Below are positions 35,843 to 47,991 of a stretch of DNA of 64,000 nucleotides, one piece after another. Position 1 is the first letter of the stretch; the number at the start of each line of letters is the position of its first letter. Source of the stretch: Diospyros lotus (Eukaryota; Streptophyta; Magnoliopsida; Ericales; Ebenaceae); contig NC_068350.1 of NCBI RefSeq assembly GCF_014633365.1, positions 5,658,501 through 5,722,500 of the forward strand, in the 5' to 3' direction. A program made the translations under genes and the position numbers. The notes beneath the pieces are model-generated. The model ran no database searches. It saw only the letters and a list, made by a program, of their open reading frames with translations, and was not told the DNA's origin.

Positions 35843-37243
35843 TTATCTGAAGTAAGGACGAAGGTGTTCTGCGTTCCAAGCTCGTGGGAGAGGGAGACCG
35901 TCCATGTTTGCCAGATGATATGCTCCGTTATTCAAATTTTCTTTGATGATAAATGGACCTTCCCAGTTAGGACCTAAGGTGCCATCGCTTGCCGCCCGTG
36001 CTCCTGGCAGTACTAGGCGTAGTACCGGATCTCCGACGTTGTAACGTCGGATTCGGACCTTCCTGTTATAGTATCGTGCCACTCTTTGTTGATAAATGGC
36101 GATCCTCACGCGAGCTACATCTCTTGATTCCTCGAGCAGGTCCAGATTAGCCGCCAGTAGCTCGTTATTGCGATCTGAGCTGAAGGTGGCCCTTCGGTGG
36201 CTGGCCACTTTATTCTCAGCGGGGATCATAGCCTCCGACCCGTACGCCATTGAGAATGGGGTTTCTCCAGTGCTGCTTCGGGCTATTGTCCGATAGGTCC
36301 ATAGCACTGTTTGCAGTTCGTCCACCCAGGCTCCCTTTCTAGCCTCAAGCTTTGTCTTCAGGGTCTGCTTGATTATTTTGTTGACTGCTTCGACCTGCCC
36401 ATTGGCCTGGGGGTGATCAACGGCGGTGAAACTCTTTTGAATCCCCATTGACTCGCAGAATTGGATGAATTGCTCGCTGGTGAATTGGGTTCCGTTGTCC
36501 GTTACTATTTGCAGTGGCACTCCGAATCTGCAGATTATGTTATCCCATGTAAAAGCTTGTGTCTTCGCGCTGGTGATCTGTGCGAGCTCTTTGGCCTCTG
36601 CCCATTTGGTGAAGTAGTCAACTGCCACTATGGCATGTTTGCATCCTCCGCGAGCCGTGGGCAGCGGCCCGATTAGATCCATGCCCCAAATGGCAAAGGG
36701 CCAAGGGCTGCTCATCTGCTGCAGGTAAGCCGGCGGAGCTCGCGGAACCTTGGCGAACCTTTGGCACTTCTCGCATTTCTTGACCGTCTCTATGGCATCT
36801 TGCTTCACGGTAGGCCAATAAAACCCTTGTCGGAGGGCCTTTTGTGCCAGAGAGAGTGCCCCTGCATGATTACCGCAGTGGCCTGCATGAATTTCTTCTA
36901 GCACAGACTGGCAATCGGTGCCGTCAATGCACCTCAGGAGTGGGGCTGAGAATCCCCTCTTGTACAGTCTTTCATCGTAGATGCAATATCGGGCGGCTTG
37001 AGCTCGCAGGCGACGTGCTTCCAGCTTGTCTTCCGGTAGTTTCCCATCTTGCAGATACTCCAAGATGGGGGTCATCCATGAGTTTTGGGGCACCGTGATC
37101 AGTAGCGTTTCATCTCGTTGTTCTGTGCTCGGGGTGGCCAAAAAATCGACAGGTATGTCCCCCAAGAATTCTGCGTCTCGGGCAGTTGCTAGGCGAGCCA
37201 GAGCGTCCGCATGAGAGTTCTGGGAACGGGGGATTTGATGCAT
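35843..37243 (-). pseudogene. Tat-like element integrase (466 codons)
   Basis: The part begins after an in-frame TAG that separates it from RNase H. It first carries the end of RNase H (HADALARLA). The integrase HHCC zinc finger follows (HAGHCGNH, then CEKCQRFA), then the D,D-35-E core (GMDLIGPLP, VTDNGTQF, ANGQVEAVNK). The C-terminal domain ends GPFIIKENLNNGAYHL and LRPYFR. All three catalytic acidic residues are present. Stop TAG/TGA signals do not interrupt it until the natural end at 35843. Confidence 0.9.
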
Positions 37244-37282
37244 TTCATATTTTTCGAAAGTGGCTAAAAGTTCGCGTGCCTT

Positions 37283-39175
37283 CTATAAGTATGCTGCCAT
37301 CTTCGTGTCTCTGGCCTGGTATTCTCCCCGCACCTGGTTGACAACTAGTTGAGAGTCGCTGAAGATCTCCAAGAATTCAGCTCGTATTTCCTTTGCCAGG
37401 CGGAGTCCTGCTAATAAGGCTTCATACTCGGATTCATTATTGGTGGCTAAAAAATCGAACCTCAGGGCGCAGAGGATTTTGTGACCTTCGAGGCTTATTA
37501 GCATAACCCCGGCTCCCGCTCCTTGTTCGTTCGATGATCCATCGACGTATAGTTCCCAGGACGGTCCTTCCAGGTTTTCCGGCTCCTCGTCAATTGGCCC
37601 AGTAAACTCGGCAATGAAGTCTGCCAACGCTTGACCCTTTATCGCCGTCCTTGGTTTGTACTTTATGTCGAACTGAGCGAGCTCAATAGACCATTTTAGT
37701 AAACGGCCTGAGGTATCCAGTTTTTGGAGGATTTGTTTCAATGGGTATTTGGTCAGGACTTCGATCTCATGAGCTTGAAAATAGGGTCGCAGCTTCCTTG
37801 ATGCCACTATTAGACAGTAAGCCAATTTTTCGATTGGTGCATACCTTGTTTCTGCATCGATTAGGCTTTTGGAGACGTAATAAATGGGGTGTTGCACCCC
37901 TTCTTCCCCCCAAACGAGGGCCGCGCTGAGAGCCTGTTGGGATACTCCTAAGTACAAGGCCAACCTCTCTCCCTCCTTAGGTTTGGCGAGCAGTGGGGCC
38001 CGTCCCATGTACTCCTTTAGTTGTTGGAATGCGAACTCGCATTCTTCTGTCCATCTGAAGTCTTTCTCCTTTTTTAGAAGCTCGAAGAACGGGGCACACT
38101 TGTCAGTTGCCTTTGAAATGAAACGGCTCAGAGCCGCGACCTGACCATTGAGGCTTTGCACCTCCTTCTTTCTTATGGGCGACCTCATGTCGAGCAGAGC
38201 CTTAATTTTGTCTGGGTTGGCTTCAATGCCTCTGTTGTTTACCATAAACCCAAGAAATTTTCCAGAGGCTACACCGAAGGCGCACTTGAGCGGGTTAAGC
38301 TTCATCTGATATTTCCTGAGGACTCCAAACGTTTCTCTTAGATCGGAAACGTGGTCTGTCACTTGCTCGAATTTTACCAGCATGTCGTCAACGTATACTT
38401 CCATGGTTTTTCCGATCAGTGTTTCGAACATCGTATTGACCAGCCTCTGGTAGGTCGCGCCAGCATTCTTCAATCCAAAGGGCATGACCTTGTAACAATA
38501 GAGCCCCCGGTCGGTTATGAACGAGGTGTGCTCTTGGTCCGTGGGGTTCATGGGGATTTGGTTGTAGCCTGAATAGGCATCCATGAAACTGAGGAGGCGG
38601 TGACCAGCCGTTGCATCCACGAGCTGATCGATTCTGGGGAGGGGAAAGCTGTCTTTAGGACAGACCTTGTTCAGGTCGGTGAAGTCGATGCAGGTCCTCC
38701 ACTTCCCATTTTTCTTTTTTACTAGGACCGGGTTGGCCACCCAGACCGGATAGTGGGCTTCCTTGATGAAATTATTCGCCAAGAGTTTGTCCACTTCTTC
38801 TTTAAGAGCGGTATAACGCTCCGGAGTCATTGGCCTCCTCTTCTGGCACACTGGCCTGTAGCCTGGATCTACGTTGAGCCTGTGTGACATGACTTCTGGG
38901 GCGATTCCCACCATATCTTTGTGGTTCCATGCGAATACATCAAGGTTAGCTTTAAGGAAATCTGTAAGTTGGGATTTTACCTCGGGGGTTAGACTCTTGC
39001 CTAGCTTGAGGTGCCTCTCCTCGTCTGCCTCGCCGACTGAGATATCTTCGAGCTCTTCCATGGGACCGGTGGGCTTTTCGTAGTCGACCTCGCGTGGATC
39101 CAGGTCCTCCCATCGGTCGGTTGATCGCGGGCCGACTTTTACGATGATATTTACTTTCTTTCCCTTCGCTCCCAT
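37283..39175 (-). pseudogene. Tat-like element reverse transcriptase and RNase H (630 codons)
   Basis: RT motifs are LVKKKNGKWRTCIDFTDLNK, MPFGLKNAGATYQRLV and the catalytic YVDDML. The connection and RNase H follow, including YYVSKSLIDAETRY, LYVDGSSNEQGAG and NNESEYEALLAGLRLA. The catalytic residues look intact. The upstream in-frame TAG (near 39210) and the downstream TAG (near 37274) separate this part from protease and integrase, but all lie in one frame. Confidence 0.92.
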
Positions 39176-39211
39176 TTTCAGGGCGTCCTCATAGCAACGC
39201 CTTGCGAGGTG

Positions 39212-39901
39212 CTACTCGCCTCGTACACACCCTACACCGTCGGGGGTCGGGAATTTCACCGTAAGCGACCTGGTTGAGGTGACTAGATCCAGGTCGTTCA
39301 TCGCCGGCCTTCCGAGTACGACGTTGTATGCTGAGGGGCAGTCAATTATTAGGAATTCTACCAAAGTAGTGGCCTGGCGGTTCGCATCCCCGATGGTGAG
39401 GGGAAGGCTGATCCGATCGACGGGGATCACTGCGTCTCCCGTGAACCCATAGAGTGGCTCTGGGGACGAACTCAACTGTTCCGGTCCCAAACCCATCTGA
39501 TCGAAGCATGCTCTGTACATTACATTTACCGAACTGCCCGTGTCCACCATTATCCTTCGCACTTCGGAGTTGCCGACCTGGGCTCGTATAACGAGTGCGT
39601 CGTTGTGCGGCCAATGGACGTCTCTGGCGTCTTCTTCCGAGAAAAACATCTTCTCTGGGATCGGGTTACCCCTAGGCCGCTTCGCGGGAACCGGCTGTTC
39701 GCCCGATCTCGCTAGCAAGACATGGTTGGCCTCTTGTATGTATTTGTCGCGGGATTTGTGGGAGGATCCAGCGAGGTGGGGCCCGCCATGGATCGTGTAG
39801 ATGGTTTGTACAGCCGGTGAATGGTCATCATCGGTGGGAGGCTGCTGTTGTACATGTGGCTGGTTTGGTTGATTAGTCGGCCGCACCACGTAATCTTTCA
39901 A
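39212..39901 (-). pseudogene. Tat-like element protease region
   Basis: Near the middle the minus strand reads IMVDTGSSVNVMY, the aspartic protease active site, followed by FLIIDCPSAYNVVLGRPAMND, the second conserved region. It ends GCVRGE before a TAG. The frame is the same as gag upstream and RT downstream. Confidence 0.88.
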
Positions 39902-39952
39902 ACGACCTCTTCTTATCAGATCTTCGATGGCGTCTCTTAGGGCCCAGCATTC

Positions 39953-41190
39953 CTAGGTGTTGTGACCCGCCTCGTTGTGGTACGCGCAAAATTTTTCTTT
40001 GTTTCGGAATTTGTTTGGGGTTCTTAACGGGTTGGGCTTCCCAAATTCCTCTTTGTTCCTTTCGATGGCGAAGATCCTTTCCTGGGGGTCTGACAGGGCA
40101 CAGTAGCTGTCAAAGCGCTTTGATCTATGAGGTCGCTCATCTCCCTCTGCCTTCCGAGCTCGCTTGAACACTTCATTGCTCGAGCGCTCCCCCCGAGCTT
40201 CTCTTCCGGCGTCTCCGTTGTGCCTTCTCTTATTCTGGCTGGAGCCCCCAGCTTCTTCTCTCGACCCGACGGGCTTCTTCGTCCCGAAGGCGTCTTCCCA
40301 TCGGATTTCCTTGGAAGCTCGTTCATAGAATTCCCCCAGGTCTTTGACCGGGGTTCGGTAGATGCTCTCGTAGAGCTTTCCGTCTTTTCGGAGGCCGGCG
40401 GAGATCGCCGTTAGGATACTTTCATCCGAGGGATCCTCGACGTTGCTCACCTCGCGCCTGAACCTGGCGATGTAATCCCTTAATGGCTCGTTTGCTTTCT
40501 GGAATACGGTGGCGAGGTGGCAAGGTGGCGCGAGCTGCCTCCTTAGAGCCCTGTATTGGTTAAGGAACCTCTGTTGGCACTCTTCCCAGCTGTTGATGCT
40601 ACGAGGCGGAAGGCTCCTGAACCAAGCTCGGGGGATGTCTCCTAAGATTGCTGGGAAGGCGCGACATTTAGCCAGTGAGCTGGTTGTCTGTAGATCCATT
40701 TGCACGTTGTACGCATCCAGGTAATCATAGGGGTCGCTGTCCCCATTATATTGTGGCATGCTCGGGACCTTAAACCTCCGGGGCAGGGGTTCGAGCTCAA
40801 TTTCTCTGGCGAACGGCGTCCTATCCCCACGGCCATTATTCTGGCTGCGGACTCCTTGTCGTTCTTCCAACTGTCGCACCTTTTGATACAGCTCTTCCAC
40901 AGTTGAGTCCGGTCCTACTGATTGCTGGGCTTGCGATCGCCTGCTTCTTTCTCGGACTGGGGAGCGGTGAATTGGGGACGGATAGTTATCCCCGATATCT
41001 TCTTCCGCGGGTGGGTGTCTCTCCTCCCGCGGTTGGCGGACCCTGCGAGGCGACGCCGGTGGGTCGTGGACAGCCCGTGCTTGAGCTTGGGCCAGAATTC
41101 TGACCGCGTCAGCGAGTTGCATTACCGTATTCTCCAATGCTTCCTGGCGCTGCTGCCAGTCCCGGATCGTCCCTGTCCCAGTGATTTGGA
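39953..41190 (-). pseudogene. Tat-like element gag (about 394 or more codons)
   Basis: A retrotransposon gag domain is clear (YNGDSDPYDYLDAYNVQM, SWEECQQRFLNQYRALRR, LRDYIARFRREV). A basic, disordered stretch follows, then a zinc-knuckle region CAYHNEAGHNT. A TAG follows the Thr, where homologues continue with ECWAL, so the knuckle itself is broken. The frame stays open upstream of 41137, without an obvious ATG, up to the LTR; the true start is uncertain. Confidence 0.85.
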
Positions 41191-41761
41191 CAGTAGGCTG
41201 GACAGGGACCCGTGGTGGTATGCCGGGAGCGTCTCCGGCGGGCGGCGGTAAAGGAGTATCTGATTATATTTTTCTTGTCCTCCTCCCTTGCCCCTCATGG
41301 TCTCTTTGATTTCCATTTATCTTGAGGGGCTTTTACAATCTAGATAATATATAAAAATACAGTGTTTGTATAATGGGGGACAAATAGTTCTTACCGCCTT
41401 CGCAAGACCGGGAGTGGGATCCTCATTACGAGGGGCATGGGCTGTTACAGATAAAGTGATCGGACCCTACCTCTGACTTCTCAGCAGCTTTGCCACTCAT
41501 GCGAGCTGGAGGTTTTAGGCGAGCGACCTGGATGGTCCAGCGATCTGGAGGATATTTCAGGAGCTCGTTAGTCGATTGCTCCGAGCTCGTTGGGGGATTA
41601 CCGGGAGCTCGCCATATGCTCGCTTTACGAGTTCCGGATCTTTGGTGGAGGCTGGACCTTCCTTGACGAGGTCGTCCGGGCCTTCTTGGCCTTGGGTGAT
41701 TGGGCCGGTCTATCGGACCGAGTCTGGCCCATGCGGGGTGATGCGGGAAATACATATAACA
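41182..41761 (-). repeat. 5' LTR of the Tat-like Gypsy element
   Basis: It is almost identical to 30648-31226; by eye only two substitutions stand out (near 41495 and 41715). It ends ...ATATAACA at 41761, two bases before LTR E3. Immediately inside it there is no recognisable tRNA-complementary site. Confidence 0.88.
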
Positions 41762-41763
41762 AG

Positions 41764-44318
41764 TGTAACGCCCCACTTTCTCGGGCGCGTTATAACTTGG
41801 GACAATTCTAGGATAATAATATTCTTTCCTTTCAAACTAATCCTAAATTGCATCGTACCTCGAATTCGTCCCAGAATTCCCATACATTTTTCTCAAAAGA
41901 AAATCATCATACACATCTATTGCGGAAGTAGGGATCGAACCTGATATCTTAACATTAATCATAAATTAGTTCTTACATCATCATTGCTCAAAACATTCAG
42001 ATTTCAAAGTAGCAGAACTTAAATACATGGGCTACATAATGTACATTACATTCATCATGCACTCTGCTAAGTGTCATTTCATACATCATTCATCCTCGTA
42101 TCTGCTACAATCTCCATCTGGAACGTTTGAATATTCCAGGGGTAAAGCCCAATTTAGATGATGAATTATCTAAGTAAGGGTACAGAAAATATATTTTGTG
42201 CATGAATGAAATGTCTTACTCATCGTAAGGGTCAACTGCACCCTTCATGCTACCTACCATTTTTTTGGCCACCTCTTTTGAAGCTGGGGGATATGGGTGC
42301 ACCCTTGGTAAAGCAGCGATGCCAGTTCATACTCCTTATGGCCACAATACGCTTGATCAATGATATCAACATGTACATATGCATTTCATAGCATGTCATG
42401 TATGCAGTCTACGTGATGGATACATATCAGAGCATGTCAATATGATGAAAGCATTCCCAAGAATCGGGTTTTTAAACATAAATCACTTACAAACCAAGCA
42501 TTTTTCATAAAACTAAATCCAGTTGGGAAATACAACTTACCTTTTCAAACTTATTAGGCTACCTCGATATTCATGACTGTCTCGAAATTCACGCATCTCC
42601 TCGATTTGCGTGCCAACCTCAAAATTCGCACAAGTCACCTCAACTTAAGCCTCAAAGCATCCTAATCACCATAATTATTTGAATAAGCATTAAAACCTAT
42701 TTTTCCATAATTTCTTGCATTTTCTTTATTTTTTTCTCTATTTCTTCCTATTTTTCCTCAATAAATCGAAACTAAATATTTCTCAAATATTTTCTTAAAT
42801 ATTTCACTGTGAAAATTCATAAAATAATATTTCTGAATTTCTGAAATTTTTTAGAAAATTTTACTTACCTTGACTTAGCCTCTCAAGCTTCCTCAATATG
42901 CGTGTTATATCTTCGAAATGCGTGCCCGGACAATTTTTCTTGCCAAAATCTCTGGAATGTTACAAAATCTCCAAATCCCATTTTTCATAAATTTTCTAGG
43001 ACTTTTCGACATTTTCTCCATTTTATTTTCCTTTTCTTTTCCTTTCTTTTTCTTTTTTTCTTTTCTTCTTCTCCTTCTTCTTCTTCCGCCTACAACGGAC
43101 CAGCGCGCTAGTGCCTTGCGACCGCTGTCGCTTCGCCCTCTGCCGACCTCCACCCGACCCTCCGCCAACCGCCTTGGCCTCGTCAGACCGTCGTCGCCCT
43201 ATTGGGTCGTTGCCGAAGCTGCTGCCCGCCCTCCGCCCGCTTGCTGCTTGCTAAAGCTCGCGGCCATGGCTGCAGCTTTGCTGCTTCCGGCCACTTCTCA
43301 GGCCTCTATTGGGCTTTGCAACCTCTTCCACAAATGTACGCACCGCCGGTCAAGCTACCTCACGCACCCGTTGCTGCTGCATCGGCCCCCCCTGCTCACC
43401 ACGGTGCTGCCATGGCCGCGACCCATCTCTATTCCAGCTCTCTCTCTCTCTCTCTCCCTTGCTTCTCTCGAATTTCCCCACCCAAGCCCGAACCTTCTCT
43501 CCGTCAAGCTCTCGACCACAACTTTCTACCGCGAGCTCCCTCTGCTTCTTCCCCATTTGCTTCTTTCCTCTCTATTTATAGGCGATACACCACACACCCA
43601 ATTGCCTTGGCCATCCCTCGACCCATCCCTAATTGCGTGCGAAGATTTCCAAACTTGTAGAGGCGTCGCTGATTTGTAGGGCACGAGGTGAATGTTGCAA
43701 GGCATGGCTGAAGCTGCAGAGGCATGGGCGGCCATTGCACACGCACACACAGCACGCATATGTATATATATATAATTATATATTACACTAATATATTTAA
43801 AGAAAATTACACATTAATCCCTAATTTTATTATAATATCACTTGAAATTTTTTTTATTACAACTATACCCTTAAACCTTAAATTAATTTACATTACAATA
43901 TTGGAAACGCAAAATTAATAACTTCAAAGTTACTCGATAATGACGATTTCGCCTCAGTGTCCTCATCGGGCTATTGTTTCATCATGAAACTACTGAAGGG
44001 TTGCTCACTACGAAAAACTGGAGCCCTCACAAGCTTCCGTTGACATCCCGAAAGTCCCCTACAATAATTCGATTTTTGCAGCTTAAATGGCAGTTGCATT
44101 TTAGCTGTACCGAAAACTGTTCTCGACCCAATTTCTTTTGATACCATAAATCTTATCTTGGAACACTCATCGAGACTGTATCATTTTCCTTGGATAATTT
44201 CACTTCGAGACACTCACTGTAGTTGATTCAGTACTTATAACTGATATCAAACCAATTTTTCGGTATTCTAAACTTATCAAAATTACATGGCAAGCTCATA
44301 CAAACATGGGGTATTACA
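41764..44318 (-). mobile_element. Solo LTR E3, same family as E1 and E2
   Basis: It starts tgtaacgccccactttctcgggcgcg and ends catggggtattaca, so on the minus strand it is TGTAATACCCC...GGGGCGTTACA. Its 2.55 kb align with E1 over the U5 half. A minus-strand TATA box (cctataaatagag) lies near 43571-43583. The GC-rich segment 43080-43700 gives long open frames in several frames, but they are low-complexity and without domains. No matching target duplication is found (acaag and ttgag). Confidence 0.75.
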
Positions 44319-44800
44319 TTGAGAACCGACACTGTAGCAAAAACTGACATTGTAGCAATAACTGATTGGCCTTAAGAATCGAATGCCCCGAGAACCGAGT
44401 GCCTCCAAAAAACCGACTGCCCTTAAAATGCTTGAGAGCAAAATAGACTCATTGTCCCTTCAAAAATGAATCCTTCCTTTCTAATGAAGAGGAAAGCCTC
44501 TTATTTATAAAAGAGAAAGTGACTGACACGTGGCAATCATCCCGGGCTTCCCGGCCGGGGACACGTGGCAACCATCTAGAGCTTATCGGATAGCATATTT
44601 TGGGCATATTCTGCTCGAGATTTTGAGATAGTACAGGGCTAAGAACCGAGTTGGACTCACTCGGTTCAAAGGAACCGAGACTCACTCAGTTTTCACCACC
44701 AAAATCAGGTGGGTCTCGCCTTCACTTGCTTCTCAAAATTTTTCTTTTAATTTTTCCTTTTCCTCTAGCATTTAATCCACATTTACTTACCAATATTTGT
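44319..44800 (-). other. Promoter-like fragment with G-boxes, possibly from another LTR
   Basis: No gene is seen. On the minus strand a TATA box (TTTTATAAATAAG, near 44497-44510) lies downstream of two G-box elements (gacacgtggca at 44525 and 44560). Several 'aaccgagt' motifs and an inverted pair (ccgagttggactcactcggtt) occur at 44390-44690. It looks like the U3 of a decayed LTR. Confidence 0.4.
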
Positions 44801-44814
44801 TGGGCATATCAGTT

Positions 44815-45470
44815 AAAATGAGTAAGATAAGCTTGCATCAAAATAACTTATCCGTAAGATCCAAGATAATTTATTCGAATGGAGGGAAGGGATAAATTTA
44901 TTTGAAAAGTTCAAGATAAAAAGTCGCATGACTTCTTTCTAGATAAATTTAATAAACACGATGAAAAATACTTTTGTCTAAGATATTTTTCATATCTCAC
45001 TTTATTTTGGTCTATATCATGGTTAACAAATACTACCTACAAAGATAAACATCATGTGTAAGAGATGAACATTATCTATAAAAATTCTAATATTGATAAA
45101 CTTAGGATTACTCTTGCATTATTACAAATAAATATGTCCTTATTTTAGAAAATATACGTCTCTGATATATACTAGTATGAATATTGGTTTTAGGTCTTCA
45201 ACATTTTCAGTGTCTGACTTAAATATCAGAGTGTTTTCATGAGAACTTTCTTGTGTCCTCTGACTTTTTTTTTTTTTCTTGTAGAGTCAATTGACTTAAC
45301 AATGACATTTTTAATCAAATAAATTTATTTTTATATCTTGATAAAAATATTTTATATTGTTATTGTGTGTCATTTAAGACTCATTCGATATTTTATATTG
45401 TTATTGTGTGTCATTTAAGACTCATCCGCTAGGAGGGTGAACTGCCGGTCTGCCACACAAAGAAATATGT
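44815..45470 (+). repeat. Dispersed repeat, copy 1
   Basis: Bases 44935-45470 align with 61800-62290 in the same orientation ('agataaatttaataaa...ttttcatatct', 'gattactcttgcattattacaaataaat', 'catttaagactcatccgct.ggagggtgaactg'). This copy has an extra 43-bp tandem duplication at about 45340-45425. The part 44815-45035 also occurs inverted at 46376-46620. It is probably a decayed LTR-type or composite element. Confidence 0.75.
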
Positions 45471-45867
45471 AAATTTTGTCACAATACTTTGACATTAATA
45501 ATAAACCTTAAGGAAACTTATATTAAAGGACATGACAACAACTAATAAAAATTAGGGTTTATTTGATTGGAAAAAGATAGAAAAGAAAAATAATTTTTAA
45601 TTTCATGAAAAACAATTCTCACTTCTCCCTAGTTGTAATTTTCTATAGAAATTGGTCAAAATATGTTTTAATGTATTGTATCATGAAATGTTTTTATAAA
45701 AAATATTAAGCAATCAAACATGCAAGCATGATATTTTTTTCTTGAAAAATAATTTGGATCAAACACATCCAAGTGTAAGGGAATGGAATTCAAACGTGCC
45801 ATCCATTATGAACATGTTGATCCGAAGAACATATTTAGTCCAAACGTGGATGATCAATAAGATAAAT

Positions 45868-46352
45868 AAGACGGTTGGTTTCTTAATTAATTATTTATAT
45901 TTTATAATAAAATAGTTTTTATATTTTAATTTATCTTATAATAATTATTAAATTTCTTTATCTGGTTATAATTTAGTTTCTTTTCAAAAAATTCGTTGAA
46001 CTCCACACACAAATTACAACGTTTTAAATACATAAAATAAAAAATAAAAATAAAACTAATTTGTATGTGCACATATATATAAAATTTGTAATAAAGTTTT
46101 TGTAGGTGAAAAGAAGAATTTCTTTCATTTTTGTAAGAATTTTATGAGAAATTTAAAAAAATAATAATTTGGAAGAAAATTTAGCAATTTTGACAAAAAA
46201 AAAAGAATTTAATAATAGGTTCTTCCACTGTTAGATTGTTGTAATAGTTACTAACAATCACTGTTTTTTAAAATTATTATAAAGATAAATTAAAATAAAA
46301 AATTAATTTATTATAAAATATAAAATTTGAGAGCTGATTATTTGCCCTTAAT
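45868..46352. mobile_element. MITE candidate with long imperfect inverted repeats
   Basis: The left arm (45880-45960, 'tatattttataataaaatagtttttatattttaatttatcttataataatt') is the inverted copy of the right arm (about 46270-46345), over roughly 80 bases. There is no coding capacity. The exact ends and target duplication are unclear. Confidence 0.6.
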
Positions 46353-46372
46353 AAATATTAAAAAATTGATCA

Positions 46373-46635
46373 CTAAGGTAGTATTTGTTAACCAAGATGT
46401 AGACAAAAAAAAAAGTGAGATATAAAAAATATTATAGATAAAAGTGTTTTATATTATTATATTTGTTAAATTTATCTAACGACCCTTATAAAAAAAGTCA
46501 CATGACTTCTTATTTGAATTTTTTTAAATAAATTTATCTTTTCTCCGTATAGATTAATTTATCTTAATCTCTACAGATAAAAAAAAAATGATTCATGTGT
46601 TCTCTAATCCATTTTAAAAAAATTAACAAATAATT
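46373..46635 (-). mobile_element. MITE-like element, inverted relative to 44815-45035
   Basis: It starts ggtagtatttgttaacc and ends near aattaacaaataat, giving short inverted termini (GTTAACAAATA). Its sequence is the reverse complement of much of 44815-45035, including the phrase 'gtcacatgacttctt'. No coding capacity. Confidence 0.55.
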
Positions 46636-46639
46636 TAAT

Positions 46640-47945
46640 AAAAATCTTGAAATACTTTTTAATTTTATCTTCACTATTTCATATCTTGATTTAAAAAATA
46701 TTTCAATTTTATTTTAATATAATTCATTTCAATAAATGTAACTTAAATAGTGAATTTGCGGGAGATTAACTGTTAGGCAAGAGTCATTCTCCATTAAAGG
46801 GTATAAAGGAATATATAATGCTATAGAATAAGAGTTGGTATTATATATAAATGATCAATGTGCGTGATTATTGATTTGATTTATATTAGACGGAAACGGA
46901 TTTTCTTCTTTTTGAAATGTTTTTGAAATATTTTCTATTCTTGTTTTGAATTCTATTTATATTTATTTTTTTATAAGAATTTTTATTTTTATATTTTTAT
47001 TTTATATCAAAAATATTTTTTATTTTTATTTTCGTGCAAAATAAGATTTGATGGTGTGTGTTCCAATAAAATAACGTTATTTGGATATTTAGAACTATTA
47101 TAGACAATTGGATTAGTTTCACACCATTATATATAAACAGCCACAGAGAGTAACTTTCAAGAGGTTGATTGATGGTAAAACCAAGTGGCATTTTTATTGG
47201 GCCTAGTGCATGCGGCACTTCACCAGTTCAGAACATAAGTTTAATTATAACCACATTAATTAGTCACAAAATTTAATTTGTGGTAGAATACGTTATTATA
47301 AAATTTTTTCTTAATTACATTTCGCACAAATTTCGATTTTTTTGTTCCACATATCCAAAATCAACTTAATTTAACTTTCTTCCTCAGCTGTTTACACTCA
47401 CGTTTCACAATGTAAACAGCTAACTTTCTAACATTCTAAGACATATTCGAAGGAAAGTTCTAGAACTATCTAATAAACTTCCCTATTGGAAGGAAAATTC
47501 TAGAACTATCCTATAAACTTCTCTTTTAACTACATTACATAACAAGTACTCACTTCAATTCTATTTCGTTCCATAATTCTATGAATAATGTTATTGATAT
47601 ACATTTGTTTACACCTTAAACTACACAAAGGTGTACCGATGACAAAAATATTTCTTATGAAACGTACAGAGACGCGTGAGATATATGAAAATGAGAGATA
47701 TTTTAGTTATAATACCCTTTTGTATAGTTTAAAATATACAAAAATAATGTACATCTAACATGATTATAATTCTATCGCTATCATCCTTCGTTCACCATGA
47801 ATAGAACTTTCTTGATTGATTATATCTATGATACAGAGACAAGAGTAGTACTGTATATGAAAGCACTAACTTGTAACTTCATTAGCCACTCACTCAATTT
47901 ATGATCCCATCGACTCTATTTGGTCCACAATCAGAGATTTTCCCG
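46640..47945. other. AT-rich intergenic region upstream of the first secreted-peptide gene
   Basis: No gene is recognised. At 46875-47060 there is a short dispersed repeat ('gaaacggattttc...ctattcttgttttgaattctatttatatttattttttt') that recurs at 51110-51240. At 47125-47225 a block resembles 50318-50420 ('accaagtggcatttttattgggcctagtgcatgcggcacttcac'), part of the duplication that created the two peptide genes. Confidence 0.6.
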
Positions 47946-47946
47946 T

Positions 47947-47991
47947 TTTCCATCATCTTTCCCACCAGCCAAACACTAACATATATAAATG
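47947..47991 (+). promoter_or_regulatory. Conserved promoter block with TATA box, peptide gene 1
   Basis: The block 'tttccatcatctttcccaccagccaaacactaacatatataaatg' matches 50551-50593 almost base for base. It contains TATAAAT at 47984-47990, about 107 bases before the ATG at 48098. Confidence 0.75.

Larger units (their letters stand above)
30648..41761 (-). mobile_element. Gypsy LTR retrotransposon of the Tat/Retand type, nearly complete and young
   Basis: Two LTRs of about 580 bp (30648-31226 and 41182-41761) differ at only about two places by eye. On the minus strand the order is gag, protease, RT, RNase H, integrase, which is the Gypsy order. Between pol and the 3' LTR lies a long non-pol region with a spliced gene on the opposite strand, a hallmark of the Tat lineage (Retand, Grande). 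A polypurine tract (ACTGGGGGGCTTA on the minus strand) abuts the 3' LTR. The primer-binding site is not recognisable, and no matching target duplication is present (aagaa and agtgt). Confidence 0.92.

Noticed and set aside
39901..39953. Programmed stop-codon readthrough between gag and pol
   Set aside because: The TAG breaks the gag zinc knuckle itself and two further TAGs follow in pol, so decay is more likely than a regulated site.
42918..43679. Long open frame (253 codons) and overlapping frames on both strands
   Set aside because: They lie in a GC-rich, low-complexity part of LTR E3, several frames are open at once, and none has a domain. A similar composition appears in E1 at 21016-21564.
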